This document shows positions 50,804 to 60,287 of a DNA stretch of 64,000 bases, one piece after another. Under the pieces are notes generated by a model. The model saw only the letters and a list, made by a program, of their open reading frames with translations, ran no database searches and was not told where the DNA came from. Positions within the stretch are counted from its first letter, which is position 1. Every line of letters starts with the position of its first letter. Origin of the DNA: an uncultured Latescibacterota bacterium (lineage in GTDB: Bacteria; Latescibacterota; UBA2968; UBA8231); the NCBI GenBank assembly GCA_958295495.1, contig OY282352.1, forward strand, positions 1,364,001 to 1,428,000, in the 5' to 3' direction. Position numbers and translations under genes: made by a program.

Positions 50804-51779
50804 AGCGGATGCGCGGGTCGGCAATCGCCAAGAGAATGTCCGACAGCAGGGTGCCCACCACTGTCAAGGCACTGAGCACGAGGAGGAAACTGCCCGCCAA
50901 ATACATGTCTTGGTTGCGGAGGGAGTCGAGCAGCAAAGGACCGGTCGTCGGCAGGCTCAACACCACGCTGGTGATGGCCGAGCCGGAGATCAGGTGCGGC
51001 AGCATCCAGCCGACCGTGCTGATAAAGGGATTGATGGCAATGCGCAACGGGTACTTAATCACCAAGCGGACCGGGCCAAGGCCCTTGGCCAACGCCGTCG
51101 TTACATAGGGTTTGCCCAACTCGTCGAGGAGATTGGCCCGCATGATCCGCATCAGCCCGGCCATGCCGGCCGTGCCAATGACCACGGCCGGGATCCACAG
51201 ATGCCCGAGCAAATCGGCGAACTTGGCCAAGCTCCACGGCGCACTCGCGTATTCGGGAGAAAACAACCCGCCCACGGCGATCCCAAACCACTCGTATCCC
51301 AAGTACATCAAAACCAGCGCGAGCAGGAAGTTGGGCGTCGCTAGGCCGACGAAGGCCGCGAGAGTTGCCGCGTAGTCGAGCGCCGAGTACTGTCGCAGGG
51401 CCGAATAGACGCCCACCGGGAAGGCGACCAGCCAAGTCAACAAGGTCGCGGTTGAGGTGATCAGCAAGGTGTAGCCAAGCCGCTCCCAGATCAGGTTGTT
51501 GACCGACTGGCCGTACATCACGGAATAGCCCATGTCGCCTTGGAGGAAGCCGCCCATCCACTTGCAGTATTGGATAAACATCGGGTCGTCGAGGTGGTAG
51601 CGGGCGCGCAGGGCGGCGATCTGTTCCTCGGATATGTCTTGGCCCTCGGCCTGTAGCTCTTGCAGGCGCGACGTGATGATGTCCCCGGGCGGCAACTGGA
51701 TGACGACGAAAACCAGCACCGAGACGGCCAACAGCGTGGGGATCATAATCAAGACGCGGCGGATGATGTAGTTGATCAT
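50796..51779 (-). CDS. dppB: Peptide ABC transporter permease, DppB type
   Basis: 327 residues. Starts MINYIIRRVLIMIPTLLAVS, the standard DppB/OppB N-terminal helix, with a periplasmic segment and the GDMGYSVMYGQSV motif (about residues 95-107), then the permease domain with the EAA-like loop TTALAKGLGPVRLVIKYPLR. Forms the inner-membrane channel with DppC. It overlaps dppC by eight bases. Confidence 0.94.
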   Translation of the reverse strand: MINYIIRRVLIMIPTLLAVSVLVFVVIQLPPGDIITSRLQELQAEGQDISEEQIAALRARYHLDDPMFIQYCKWMGGFLQGDMGYSVMYGQSVNNLIWERLGYTLLITSTATLLTWLVAFPVGVYSALRQYSALDYAATLAAFVGLATPNFLLALVLMYLGYEWFGIAVGGLFSPEYASAPWSLAKFADLLGHLWIPAVVIGTAGMAGLMRIMRANLLDELGKPYVTTALAKGLGPVRLVIKYPLRIAINPFISTVGWMLPHLISGSAITSVVLSLPTTGPLLLDSLRNQDMYLAGSFLLVLSALTVVGTLLSDILLAIADPRIRYE

Positions 51780-51828
51780 GATTGTTTGTGACCTGTGGCC
51801 TGTGTGGGGCGGTGGGACTGATCGCTAA

Positions 51829-53808
51829 TCACTGATCACTGACCACTGCCAGATACCAAGTCTCTGGATAGTAGGGCCAAGACCAGCGCGAGTCCCACCC
51901 CCAATAGCCCTGACGCGGGACATTGCGCAGCCGGTTGCTAACGATGACGGGATGGGGCCCTAGGCCGATGACGCCGAGCGCCCACAGATTTTCGGCTTGG
52001 CTCTGGAGAATTTTCTTACCCATGGCAATGCGCTCTTGGAGGTCTGGTGTGCGGCGAAGTACCTCCCAATAGGCGATTAAGTCCCGGACTTCGCCGGGCG
52101 GCATCCAGCCGCGCACTCCGTCCGACCGGTACCACCGCGACCACTCCGGCCACTGAGTCACCTCCTGCCCTACGTGCATGGGCACGTACCAAAAAGGCTC
52201 GATGGGAAAGAGGATGTCGGCGTTGCGATCGGCGTGCCAGATGCTCATGTCCATGACCCCGCCTCGGGTGCGGATGCCTTGCAACGCGCCGCTTATTTGC
52301 TTGCGGTTGATGTGCAGCCCCACTTCGCGCCAGTGGGCGGTCACCAAGTCAACGGTGACTTGTTTGGGCGTCTCCCCGAGCGTGTACTCCAGCGTGATTT
52401 CGAGCGGGCGGCCATCGGGATGCTCGCGCCGGCCGTCGCCGTTGCGGTCTATCAGCCCCATCTGGTCGAGCAGGGTGCGGGCGCGTTGCGGATCGTACTC
52501 GGCCCAAGCCGCGGCAAAGGCCGGCTCAAAGTAGCGGCTCGAGGATACGACCGTCAACTGGCGCGGGACCCCTTGCCCGTAATAGGCGATGTCGTTGATC
52601 TCAGCGCGGTTGATGGCCAACGAGAGGGCGCGGCGAAAGCGCACGTCTTGGAAAACCCGCCTGAGCCGCTCGTCGGGGTGGGTCATATTGACCATCAGGG
52701 CCACATCCGAGCCGTAGGGACGGGGCCAGAGGTAGGTCGCATAGCCGTTGTCCTGCTCAAAGCGCTTAAACAGCGGGATGTCGGCGGTCTTAAACTGCCG
52801 CCCGGCAAAATCGACCTGCCCGGTGGCGGCCTTGGCCGCCATGATCTCGGGGCTGTCAACCCTTTGGACTTCGAGGTAATCTATATAGGGCAGTTGGTTG
52901 CCGGCTGGATCTACTTTGGGGTAATAGGGGTTGCGGCGGTAGCGGACGCGCGTCGAAGTCTTGCTAACCACCACATAAGCGGTCTGTACCGGCTTGTGGA
53001 AGACCATTAGGTCGCGCGTGTTGGCAACGGCTTGGAAGTAGGTGCGCCAGTCTTGCAGGCCGAGCTCTGCTGCTTCGCGCGCTAGCTGATCCGCGTCGGC
53101 AAAGTCTGGATGATAGCGGCGCATAAAGTGCGCCGGTGCCGACAGGTGCGAGCTGTTGTGGGCGAGGTGCTTGACAAAAAGCGGCATCGGCTGGGGAAAG
53201 TGATAGCTAAAGAGGTGGGGGCCGTGCTTTTCGATGCGGGCACCCTTAAAGCGAGGCGACACCACGGGCGTGAGGCTTTTGTTCATCTGGACGCGATCGA
53301 ACCAAAAGACAAAGTCGTCGGCCGTCACTGGGTGGCCGTCGGACCACTTGTGGCCGGGCCGGAGGACGACCGTCAGGGTCTGGGCGTTGTTGCGGTACTC
53401 GACTCGCGCGGCAAAGTTGGGCAAGGTTAGCTGGAGCTGCGGACCCGGGCGCAGGGTCCCTTCGGGCACGTTGAGGAGCTGTTCGCCGGCGAGGAAGAGC
53501 CGAGCGGTGCCCCCGTAGGTCCCGATCCCGTCGAGTGGCTCGACGACGATCGGGTCGTCGGGGAGCCGCTCCGCCACCGGCGGCAACTCACCGGCGGCTA
53601 CGAGCTCGTCGAGCATGGGCGACTGGCGGAAGGTCGTCAAGCCGACTTCTGAGGCGGTGCGCGGCGGGTGAAACCAGCTTTCGGGCCACGCTGTGCGAGG
53701 TATGTCGCCCCCGGCCGCGGGCTGGGCCGCTCGACTTTCTCGGCCGCATCCTGCTAGGGCCACGAGCACTAGCAGGCACCCGGTCTGCACTGCATTCACA
53801 AGCGTCAT
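51829..53808 (-). CDS. Extracellular solute-binding lipoprotein, family 5 (peptide ABC transporter)
   Basis: 659 residues. Lipoprotein signal ending LVALAGC (Cys about residue 21). The SBP_bac_5 body follows with LRPGHKWSDGHPVTADDFVF (about 152-171), the family signature, and a C-terminal region rich in Trp and Tyr. It captures peptides or other substrates for DppBC. First gene of the dpp operon. It is somewhat larger than typical DppA because of an N-terminal extension with MLDELVAAGELPPV, often seen in this clade. Confidence 0.93.
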   Translation of the reverse strand: MTLVNAVQTGCLLVLVALAGCGRESRAAQPAAGGDIPRTAWPESWFHPPRTASEVGLTTFRQSPMLDELVAAGELPPVAERLPDDPIVVEPLDGIGTYGGTARLFLAGEQLLNVPEGTLRPGPQLQLTLPNFAARVEYRNNAQTLTVVLRPGHKWSDGHPVTADDFVFWFDRVQMNKSLTPVVSPRFKGARIEKHGPHLFSYHFPQPMPLFVKHLAHNSSHLSAPAHFMRRYHPDFADADQLAREAAELGLQDWRTYFQAVANTRDLMVFHKPVQTAYVVVSKTSTRVRYRRNPYYPKVDPAGNQLPYIDYLEVQRVDSPEIMAAKAATGQVDFAGRQFKTADIPLFKRFEQDNGYATYLWPRPYGSDVALMVNMTHPDERLRRVFQDVRFRRALSLAINRAEINDIAYYGQGVPRQLTVVSSSRYFEPAFAAAWAEYDPQRARTLLDQMGLIDRNGDGRREHPDGRPLEITLEYTLGETPKQVTVDLVTAHWREVGLHINRKQISGALQGIRTRGGVMDMSIWHADRNADILFPIEPFWYVPMHVGQEVTQWPEWSRWYRSDGVRGWMPPGEVRDLIAYWEVLRRTPDLQERIAMGKKILQSQAENLWALGVIGLGPHPVIVSNRLRNVPRQGYWGWDSRWSWPYYPETWYLAVVSDQ

Positions 53809-53928
53809 ATATACTTAGGGTAAGGAAAAAGCAAAGCCAACAGTCTAAAGGTATTGCGCTGATTGCGCCAGAGGGCGCGGCGGCCTACTTTCCTTAAAAT
53901 CCCTAACATAGTGCGAGGAGGTGGCTGT

Positions 53929-54267
53929 ATGAAACTGCTAATGTGCGTAGTGAGGCCCAACGCGCTAGACGCGATCAAAGAGGCGTTAAGTGGGTTAGGC
54001 GTCCAAGGCATAACGGTCAGCGAAGTCAAGGGTTTTGGCCGCCAGAAGGGCCATAAGGAGATCTATCGCGGCGCCGAATACGTCGTCGATTTTACTCCCA
54101 AGATCAAAGTCGAGGTGGTGGTGCGGGACGACCTCGCCGATCAGTGCTTGGGCGCGGTGCGCGAGGCCGCGCAAACCGGCCACATTGGCGATGGCAAAAT
54201 TTTCGTGCTGTCGGTGGATGAGGTAGTGCGGATCCGCACCGGGGAGACCGGCGACGCGGCTATTTAG
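53929..54267 (+). CDS. P-II family nitrogen regulatory protein
   Basis: 112 residues, the exact PII length, from an ATG after GAGGAGGTG. The T-loop carries Tyr51 in RGAEYVVDF, the uridylylation site of GlnB/GlnK. The B-loop region VVVRDDLADQCLGAV and the C-loop GDGKIFVLSVDEVVRIRTGE are present. PII proteins sense 2-oxoglutarate and ATP/ADP and control glutamine synthetase or ammonium transport. Neither amtB nor glnA is adjacent. Confidence 0.95.
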   Translation: MKLLMCVVRPNALDAIKEALSGLGVQGITVSEVKGFGRQKGHKEIYRGAEYVVDFTPKIKVEVVVRDDLADQCLGAVREAAQTGHIGDGKIFVLSVDEVVRIRTGETGDAAI

Positions 54268-54440
54268 CGGGCGGGAGGACGCGAAATGGGCGGACAGCGC
54301 GGGGAGGCCGCCTCAGCCCGCCCCGCAGAGGCTGAGGTGTTGGTGAGTGCGCTTGGGGCAAGTCCTGCCGCTAGTCTTGTGGTCGCGCACTCCGGCTCCA
54401 AAAGGGGCTCTATAAACGCTGATGCTGATTAAGAGGAATT
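54268..54440 (+). other. Intergenic region with a GC hairpin
   Basis: cctcagcc (54311-54318) pairs with ggctgagg (54330-54337) around an 11-base loop; no T-run follows, so a Rho-independent terminator is unsure. It separates the PII gene from the defence pair. Confidence 0.4.
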
Positions 54441-55628
54441 ATGATGAACGAAAACGGACAATCTTGGTTTGAAGATTACGCAGAAGACGCGGACGAGGTA
54501 CAAGTCGAGGAGTACGACATTACCGTATCTCCCAACGATTTCAACGTAATGACATTGCACAGCTTCGTGGAATCCGGTGCGGTACGCATTCCCGGCTTTC
54601 AGCGCAACTTCGTCTGGGATTTAGGGCGTGCCTCTAAATTGATCGAATCCCTCATACTCGGCCTACCAGTACCACAACTGTTCCTTTACGAACAGGAGCA
54701 TAACAAGTTTCTCGTCATAGATGGCCAACAGCGCCTGATGTCGATTTACTATTTTATAAAAAAGAGGTTCCCGCGGAGGGAAAGTCGAGTAGAACTTCGC
54801 CCTATATTTGACCGCGAGGGGGACATTCCAGAAGAAATACTGCACGACGATAGCTATTTTCAGCCCTTCAACCTCCGGCTGCCTGAAAAAATTCCCAATC
54901 ATCCAAATATGTTTAAGGGTCTGAACTACGCGACGCTTGGAGACTACAAGACCCAGTTCGATTTGCGGCCGATAAGAAATATCGTCGTCAAACAGAATAC
55001 GCCCTCCGACGACTCCTCAATATATGAGATATTTAATCGACTCAATACGGGCGGTATAACCCTGAGTCCACAAGAAATTCGCACTAGCCTATATCACTCT
55101 GAATTCTATAATTTACTATACGAGATTAACAATATGCAGGGGTGGAGAAGAATTTTGGGACAGTCCGTACCTGCTTTGCATATGCAGGACATTGAATTTC
55201 TTCTCCGTGGATTCGCCATACTTGTCGATGGCGAGAATTATACGCCGTCCTTAGCCAAGTTCTTGAATCAGTTTTCTAATAAATGTAAAAATCAACATCC
55301 AGAGAAGAATAAGTACTGCCGAAAACTCTTTGAATCGTTCCTAAAGGCATGCTCTAACCTGCCGGATAATGCCTTTAAAAGTAAGAGAAACAATCGATTC
55401 AATGTTGCGCTCTATGAGGCAGTTTTTGCAGTCGCCTGTAAGAAGGCATTTGCTGAACGACGCGTTGTCTCTGGTGATCTAGCAATAGAACGACTGCATG
55501 ATCTTGAAAATGACAAGGAATTCGCTGAAGCGAGCCGAGTAAGCACTACAGACACCTCAAATGTGCATAAGAGACTGAATAGGGCACGAGAACTTGTGGG
55601 TTCCCTCGCTGTGGGAGCCGAATCCTGA
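54441..55628 (+). CDS. DUF262 (GmrSD N-terminal-like) protein
   Basis: 395 residues; ATGATG start after AAGAGG. The DUF262 domain carries PGFQRNFVWD, the DGQQR motif (Asp94-Arg98) and FNRLNTGGITLSPQEIRTSLY (from Phe198). In GmrS-type proteins the DGQQR region belongs to a ParB/Srx-like NTPase or nuclease fold. The C-terminal HNH part of full GmrSD enzymes is absent. It overlaps a HEPN-like gene by one base, forming a two-gene unit. More AT-rich than its neighbours, consistent with transfer. Likely phage defence. Confidence 0.8.
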   Translation: MMNENGQSWFEDYAEDADEVQVEEYDITVSPNDFNVMTLHSFVESGAVRIPGFQRNFVWDLGRASKLIESLILGLPVPQLFLYEQEHNKFLVIDGQQRLMSIYYFIKKRFPRRESRVELRPIFDREGDIPEEILHDDSYFQPFNLRLPEKIPNHPNMFKGLNYATLGDYKTQFDLRPIRNIVVKQNTPSDDSSIYEIFNRLNTGGITLSPQEIRTSLYHSEFYNLLYEINNMQGWRRILGQSVPALHMQDIEFLLRGFAILVDGENYTPSLAKFLNQFSNKCKNQHPEKNKYCRKLFESFLKACSNLPDNAFKSKRNNRFNVALYEAVFAVACKKAFAERRVVSGDLAIERLHDLENDKEFAEASRVSTTDTSNVHKRLNRARELVGSLAVGAES

Positions 55629-56188
55629 TGAGTGTTATTGATGGCTTACACAAGGATTTCTCTGATATATTGACCTTCTTGTACGAGTCGGGTGAAATTT
55701 CATGGCGCAGTGTTGCAGATGAAAACTTTAGGAAAATACTGTTGGTAGCTGCCGCGAGTCATTTTGAACGGTCTATGACGGAGGTAGTGGTCAATTTTGT
55801 GGAACAGGTTACTGCAAAAGATCATCCTATAAAGTGGCTTGTGCAAAACAAAGCAGTGAGTCGTCAGTACCACACATGGTTTGATTGGGAGAAGAAGAAT
55901 GCCAATAGGTTTTTTGGTCTATTTGGAGATTCCTTCAAGAATCACATAGCGGAAAAGGTGAAAACGAATAACGACGTAGAACTATCTATACAGTCATTCT
56001 TAGAAATTGGCCATGAGAGAAATCGTCTTGTTCATGGCGACTATGGCAGCTTCTCACTTGAGAAAACCTCCAAGGAAATATACAAACTCTACTCTGATGC
56101 GAAGGCTTTCGTAGAATGGTTCCTGGATGAACTCAATAGGTTCACTAAAGAAAAGAGTCCTAGTAGCACATGTGCGTTGTCTGAGTAA
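55628..56188 (+). CDS. HEPN-like RNase partner of DUF262
   Basis: 186 residues, all helical. The HEPN catalytic RX4-6H motif is present as Arg131-Asn-Arg-Leu-Val-His136 in HERNRLVHGDYG. It resembles the MAE_28990/RiboL-PSP-type HEPN proteins found beside DUF262 genes. It is expected to cleave RNA, with the DUF262 protein as controller or sensor. The start codon overlaps the upstream stop. Confidence 0.78.
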   Translation: MSVIDGLHKDFSDILTFLYESGEISWRSVADENFRKILLVAAASHFERSMTEVVVNFVEQVTAKDHPIKWLVQNKAVSRQYHTWFDWEKKNANRFFGLFGDSFKNHIAEKVKTNNDVELSIQSFLEIGHERNRLVHGDYGSFSLEKTSKEIYKLYSDAKAFVEWFLDELNRFTKEKSPSSTCALSE

Positions 56189-56299
56189 AATTTTACTGCG
56201 CTTCGATTATATATTGTTGTAACTCTAATAAAAACAGTCCAGTTTTATCACCGGACAGACAATTACCACTCGCGGCGGACAGTCGCAGGCAGAAAGGCG

Positions 56300-57679
56300 A
56301 TGAAGGCTATGGCGATGCACAGCAAAATATACGCGGCCTACGCAGCGGCGCGCCCCCGGTCGCAGGAGTATTTTACCCGCGCCTGCAAGGCGCTCGGGGG
56401 CAAGGCGGGGCACGACCTGCGCTACGCAACGCCGGTGCCGCTCTATATCGAGCGGGGGGCCGGCGGTCGCAAATGGGATGTCGATGGCAACGAGTACATT
56501 GACTTCCTGCTCGGCAACGGAGCCCTGCTCTTGGGGCACGCGCCCGCCGAAGTCGTAGCGGCCATTGCCGAGGCGGTGGGGCGCGGGACGCATTTTGGCA
56601 ACGACCACCCGCTGCACATTGAGTGGGCCGAGCGCATACAGGCGCTTGTCCCCTCAGCCGAGCGCGTACGCTTAGTCAATTCGGGGACGGAGGCGACCCT
56701 GTTGGCGCTGCGTTTGGCGCGGGCTTTTACCGGCCGCCCCAAGGTGCTGCGCTTTGCCGGCCACTTCCACGGGTGGCACGACGACGTGATGCGCGGCGTT
56801 CAGCCGCCCTTTGACGCGGACGGCTCGTTGGGCATTCCGCCGCAGGTGCGCGAGCACGTGGTCTGCGTACCGGCGGGGGATGCGGACCACGTCGCCCGCG
56901 TCCTCGACGCAGAGGGCGATATTGCGGCGGCGATTATCGAGCCATCGGGGGGATCGTGGGGACGAGTGCCCTTGGCAGCGGAGTTTTTGCGCGATCTGCA
57001 AACAATGACTAAAGAGCGCGGGGTGGTGCTGATTTTCGACGAGGTGGTCACCGGCTTTCGCTTTAGTCCAGGCGGTGCCCAAGCACTCTACGGGCTGCGG
57101 CCGGACCTGTCTTGTTTTGCCAAAGTGGTTGCCGGCGGCATGCCCGGCGGGGCCGTGGTGGGCCGGGCGGACATTATGGCCCTTTTCGACGTGACGGACG
57201 ATTCCCGCCCGCAGGTGACGCACCAAGGGACTTTTAACGGGGCACCGCTTTCGGCCGCGGCTGGGATCGCCGTGCTCGAGCGCGTGGCCACGGGCGAGCC
57301 GATAGACCAAGCCAACGCCCGCGCCGCCGAGCTGCGCACCGCGTGGGACGAGGTACTGGAACGCCGAGGTATCGCCGGGTACGCGTACGGGGTGTGTTCG
57401 ACCTTCCACGTCTATTTTGAAACCGATCGCCAGCGCGTACAAAAGGCTAACAGCCGGGCGGATTTACACGCGACTGAGGCCGAGCGGCTCAAGGGGATGC
57501 CGGGGAAGCTGATCGAAGAGTACCAGCGCAATCTGCGCTTTTATGGGGTCGATAACATGAGCTCTACCGGCGGCGTACTCTCGTCGGCGCACACGGCCCA
57601 AGATGTCGAGGAAGCGACCGCGGCGTTTGCCCAGACGGTTGATTCGCTTTTGGCACAAGGGTTGATTCTGGCGTTGTAA
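56300..57679 (+). CDS. Class III aminotransferase (glutamate-1-semialdehyde aminomutase-like)
   Basis: 459 residues. PLP-dependent fold type I: GNEYIDFLLGNGALLLGH (about 62), NSGTEATLLALRLARAFTGR, IFDEVVTGFR, and the PLP lysine Lys275 in CFAKVVAGGMPGGAVVGR. Similar to HemL, but the sequence around the active site and the longer C-terminus indicate one of the paralogues acting on other amino donors. No other heme genes are nearby. The real substrate is unknown. Confidence 0.88.
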   Translation: MKAMAMHSKIYAAYAAARPRSQEYFTRACKALGGKAGHDLRYATPVPLYIERGAGGRKWDVDGNEYIDFLLGNGALLLGHAPAEVVAAIAEAVGRGTHFGNDHPLHIEWAERIQALVPSAERVRLVNSGTEATLLALRLARAFTGRPKVLRFAGHFHGWHDDVMRGVQPPFDADGSLGIPPQVREHVVCVPAGDADHVARVLDAEGDIAAAIIEPSGGSWGRVPLAAEFLRDLQTMTKERGVVLIFDEVVTGFRFSPGGAQALYGLRPDLSCFAKVVAGGMPGGAVVGRADIMALFDVTDDSRPQVTHQGTFNGAPLSAAAGIAVLERVATGEPIDQANARAAELRTAWDEVLERRGIAGYAYGVCSTFHVYFETDRQRVQKANSRADLHATEAERLKGMPGKLIEEYQRNLRFYGVDNMSSTGGVLSSAHTAQDVEEATAAFAQTVDSLLAQGLILAL

Positions 57680-57757
57680 CATCGCGGCCTTGCCGTAGGG
57701 CGAGGTCGTCTGTAGTTTTTTGTTACATTCCCTTTACACTTTCCGCGAGGTACGTCT

Positions 57758-59233
57758 ATGGCCGAAGTCGTTCGCCACAACTGTGGTTTGACCGTAGCCC
57801 ACTCTCTGCACGACGCCTACCGCTTTATTCATTCGCTACAGCATCGGGGCCGGGAGGCGGCCGGCATTGCCGCAGTAGGGGACGGCCGCATCGACGTGAT
57901 TAAGTGGAAGGGCGGGGTCTCGCGCTTCGACGTAACTGACCTGCACAAAATTTTCCTCAGCCCCAATTACCACACCTACATGGCCCACGTGCGCTACGCC
58001 ACTCGCGGCTCAAAGGACAAAATTCTCGAGGAGGCGCATCCGCACGTCATCGGCGGCACGGTCGAACACCGCGACAACCACATCCTGATCTGGGACTGCG
58101 ACATGGCGACCGTCCACAACGGCCAAATTGACCGGGCCTTCTTTCAAGACTCGGCTCCCTTGCACCTGTATTCGAGTTGCGATACCGAGGCTCTGCTCTA
58201 CCTCTATCGCGAGTGCGGGGCGAACAACTTCCTCAAGGAAGTGCCCGGTGCCTATACCTTGGCCATCGCCGACAAGCGCGAGCGCGACGTGATCGCAATA
58301 CGCGATCGCACCGGGATCAAACCCGGAGTGCTCGGCTGGAAGGACGGCAAGTACGTGATGGCCTCGGAGGACATCGCCTTCCGCAAAAACGGCGGCGAAT
58401 ACGTCGAGGACTTGGAGCCGGGAGCGATCTACTATCTCACGCCCGAAGGGAACTACAGCAAGGAGGTCGTGGTCTCGACCAACCTCGCCTATTGCTTTTT
58501 TGAGTGGAACTACATCACCGACCTCGACTCGATCATCAACGGCGTCAGCGTGCGCCGCATCCGCGAATCCCTAGGGGAGATGCTCAGTGAGGAATTTCTA
58601 CCGCCCGACATCGATCTAGTCACGTACCTGCCGCGCTGCCCCGAGGTAGCGGCCCGCGCCTACGCCAAGCAGGCGGAATTGCCCTTTGAACCCGTGTTTT
58701 ACAAGATGCGCGGCGAGCGCTCGTTCCAAGGTTCGACCGCTGGAGAGCGCAAAGAGTCGATTGACCAGAACCTGCATCTTTTGCCCGGGATGGCGCAAAA
58801 ACTCAAAGGCAAGACCGTGATCCTGATTGACGACAGCATCATCCGCGGCAACAATTCCAAGCGCGCCTGTGATCTACTCTACGAGGAGGCTGGCGTCGAG
58901 CATGCCTATTTGGTGAGTTACACGCCGCCGATTGGCATTATCGGCGACGATGGCGTACCGAGAGGATGCACCTTTGGGGTGGATATGCCACCGGACCCGC
59001 CGCCGGGCGACGAGTTTATCGCGCGTGGGCGCACGGCCGAGGCCATTGGCGAGGCGATGGGGATGCCAGTGATTTACTTGTCGCGGCAGGGGATGCTAGA
59101 CGCCTTTGTGCGCGCCGGCCTGCCCGAGCGCGACTTGTGTACGTACTGCATTGGCGGGCGCATGCCCTTTGAAGCGGCTGGATCGCTGATCCAAATCGGC
59201 GACAGGCCCCAGCTCGACTTGTGGCGGGCTTGA
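57758..59233 (+). CDS. Amidophosphoribosyltransferase (PurF)-like protein
   Basis: 491 residues. N-terminal glutamine amidotransferase (Ntn) domain whose nucleophile would be Cys9 after removal of an 8-residue propeptide (MAEVVRHN-CGL). HSLQHRGREAAGIA and YMAHVRYATRGS are conserved. The C-terminal PRTase domain has VILIDDSIIRGNNSKRA, where canonical PurF has RGTTS; the change in the PRPP loop is unusual. PurF makes phosphoribosylamine, the first step of purine synthesis. No other purine genes are near, so this may be a specialised paralogue. Confidence 0.82.
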   Translation: MAEVVRHNCGLTVAHSLHDAYRFIHSLQHRGREAAGIAAVGDGRIDVIKWKGGVSRFDVTDLHKIFLSPNYHTYMAHVRYATRGSKDKILEEAHPHVIGGTVEHRDNHILIWDCDMATVHNGQIDRAFFQDSAPLHLYSSCDTEALLYLYRECGANNFLKEVPGAYTLAIADKRERDVIAIRDRTGIKPGVLGWKDGKYVMASEDIAFRKNGGEYVEDLEPGAIYYLTPEGNYSKEVVVSTNLAYCFFEWNYITDLDSIINGVSVRRIRESLGEMLSEEFLPPDIDLVTYLPRCPEVAARAYAKQAELPFEPVFYKMRGERSFQGSTAGERKESIDQNLHLLPGMAQKLKGKTVILIDDSIIRGNNSKRACDLLYEEAGVEHAYLVSYTPPIGIIGDDGVPRGCTFGVDMPPDPPPGDEFIARGRTAEAIGEAMGMPVIYLSRQGMLDAFVRAGLPERDLCTYCIGGRMPFEAAGSLIQIGDRPQLDLWRA

Positions 59234-59291
59234 AGGTCTGGTCCAAAAAACCCCCAGTACATCCGCTTTATCCTGCTCTAGGCTTGGGCCA

Positions 59292-60206
59292 CTATTCGGC
59301 CCCCAGCAGTTCGACCCAGCTTTCGGGGTCTTCGGCCTCAATTCCGGTAAACAACTCCAACTCTTGCTCCATCCACAACGTGTTGCCCGGCATCAGTTCG
59401 CTCAGAGGGCCGACGTTTTCGATCTCGCCAAAGCGCGGCTTGCCGTCGAAAACTGCGGCTGTGGAGTTGAACATCGTCACCGTGCCGCCGTCTTCGGGGT
59501 ATTCGGCGTTGGCGACATGGGCGACCGTAGATTTGAGCGCGTTTCCGTTCCACACAAAGGCGACCCAACCGGCGTCGCTATTGGTACCGACCTTGTGCCA
59601 GCCGTTTTGCGGCTCGATCCGATAGTCGAGCGCGAGAGCACGGGGGCCTAGGTGGATGCCTATTTCGTTGGGGTCGGTGCTCGGCCAGAACAGCAAACTG
59701 CGGCGTCCCGTGCTGCGCCAGGGTACGACGCCGACGCCCGCCTCGGGTCGGATCGCGCTGAGGGCCCAACAGGCGATGCGGCGCTTTGCGGTGTGCATGT
59801 TTTTGAAGCCATGGCGGATCTGGAGTACGGGCCGCTCGCTGTCGAGCGCGACTTCCATGATGAGCTGGAGGCCCGAGCTGTCGTCCGGGGCGGCGGTGAG
59901 GCGCACCGAGCGCACGCCAGTCATCTCAGCGATGGCCGGTTGCAGGGCCGGCAGCCCGGATTCGGGGATCTGCGTCGGCTCGAAGAACCAAGAACGGACG
60001 CCGATGTATTCGTATTCGCGGGTGACGTGGAGGGGGTTTTCGCCGCCTTTGAGGCGGAAGGCGAGGACCCGCGGATAGGGCGCGGCAATGGCAAAAGCTG
60101 CGGCGCGGTCGTTTTCGAGCCAGAAGCCAGCGAAGCCTTCGTACTGGTTGGTTTGGGCGGCTAGGGGCAGGGCGGCTAAGAGTAAAAAACAGCAAGCGAT
60201 GTGCAT
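59292..60206 (-). CDS. Secreted protein of unknown function (DUF4380-like)
   Basis: 304 residues with a signal peptide (about 1-17, ending LAAQ). The mature protein is beta-rich, with SLLFWPSTDPNEIGIHLGPR and ENDRAAAFAIA, resembling DUF4380/galactose-mutarotase-like proteins. The fold suggests sugar binding, but no catalytic residues can be assigned. Convergent with the PurF-like gene and divergent from the creatininase gene. Confidence 0.6.
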   Translation of the reverse strand: MHIACCFLLLAALPLAAQTNQYEGFAGFWLENDRAAAFAIAAPYPRVLAFRLKGGENPLHVTREYEYIGVRSWFFEPTQIPESGLPALQPAIAEMTGVRSVRLTAAPDDSSGLQLIMEVALDSERPVLQIRHGFKNMHTAKRRIACWALSAIRPEAGVGVVPWRSTGRRSLLFWPSTDPNEIGIHLGPRALALDYRIEPQNGWHKVGTNSDAGWVAFVWNGNALKSTVAHVANAEYPEDGGTVTMFNSTAAVFDGKPRFGEIENVGPLSELMPGNTLWMEQELELFTGIEAEDPESWVELLGAE

Positions 60207-60287
60207 GGGCGTTGTCTCCGGTCAATTAATTTTGCATGATAGGCCCTGAGAGTTGCACTGTCAAACGCCAATCCGAGGAGTAAAACG

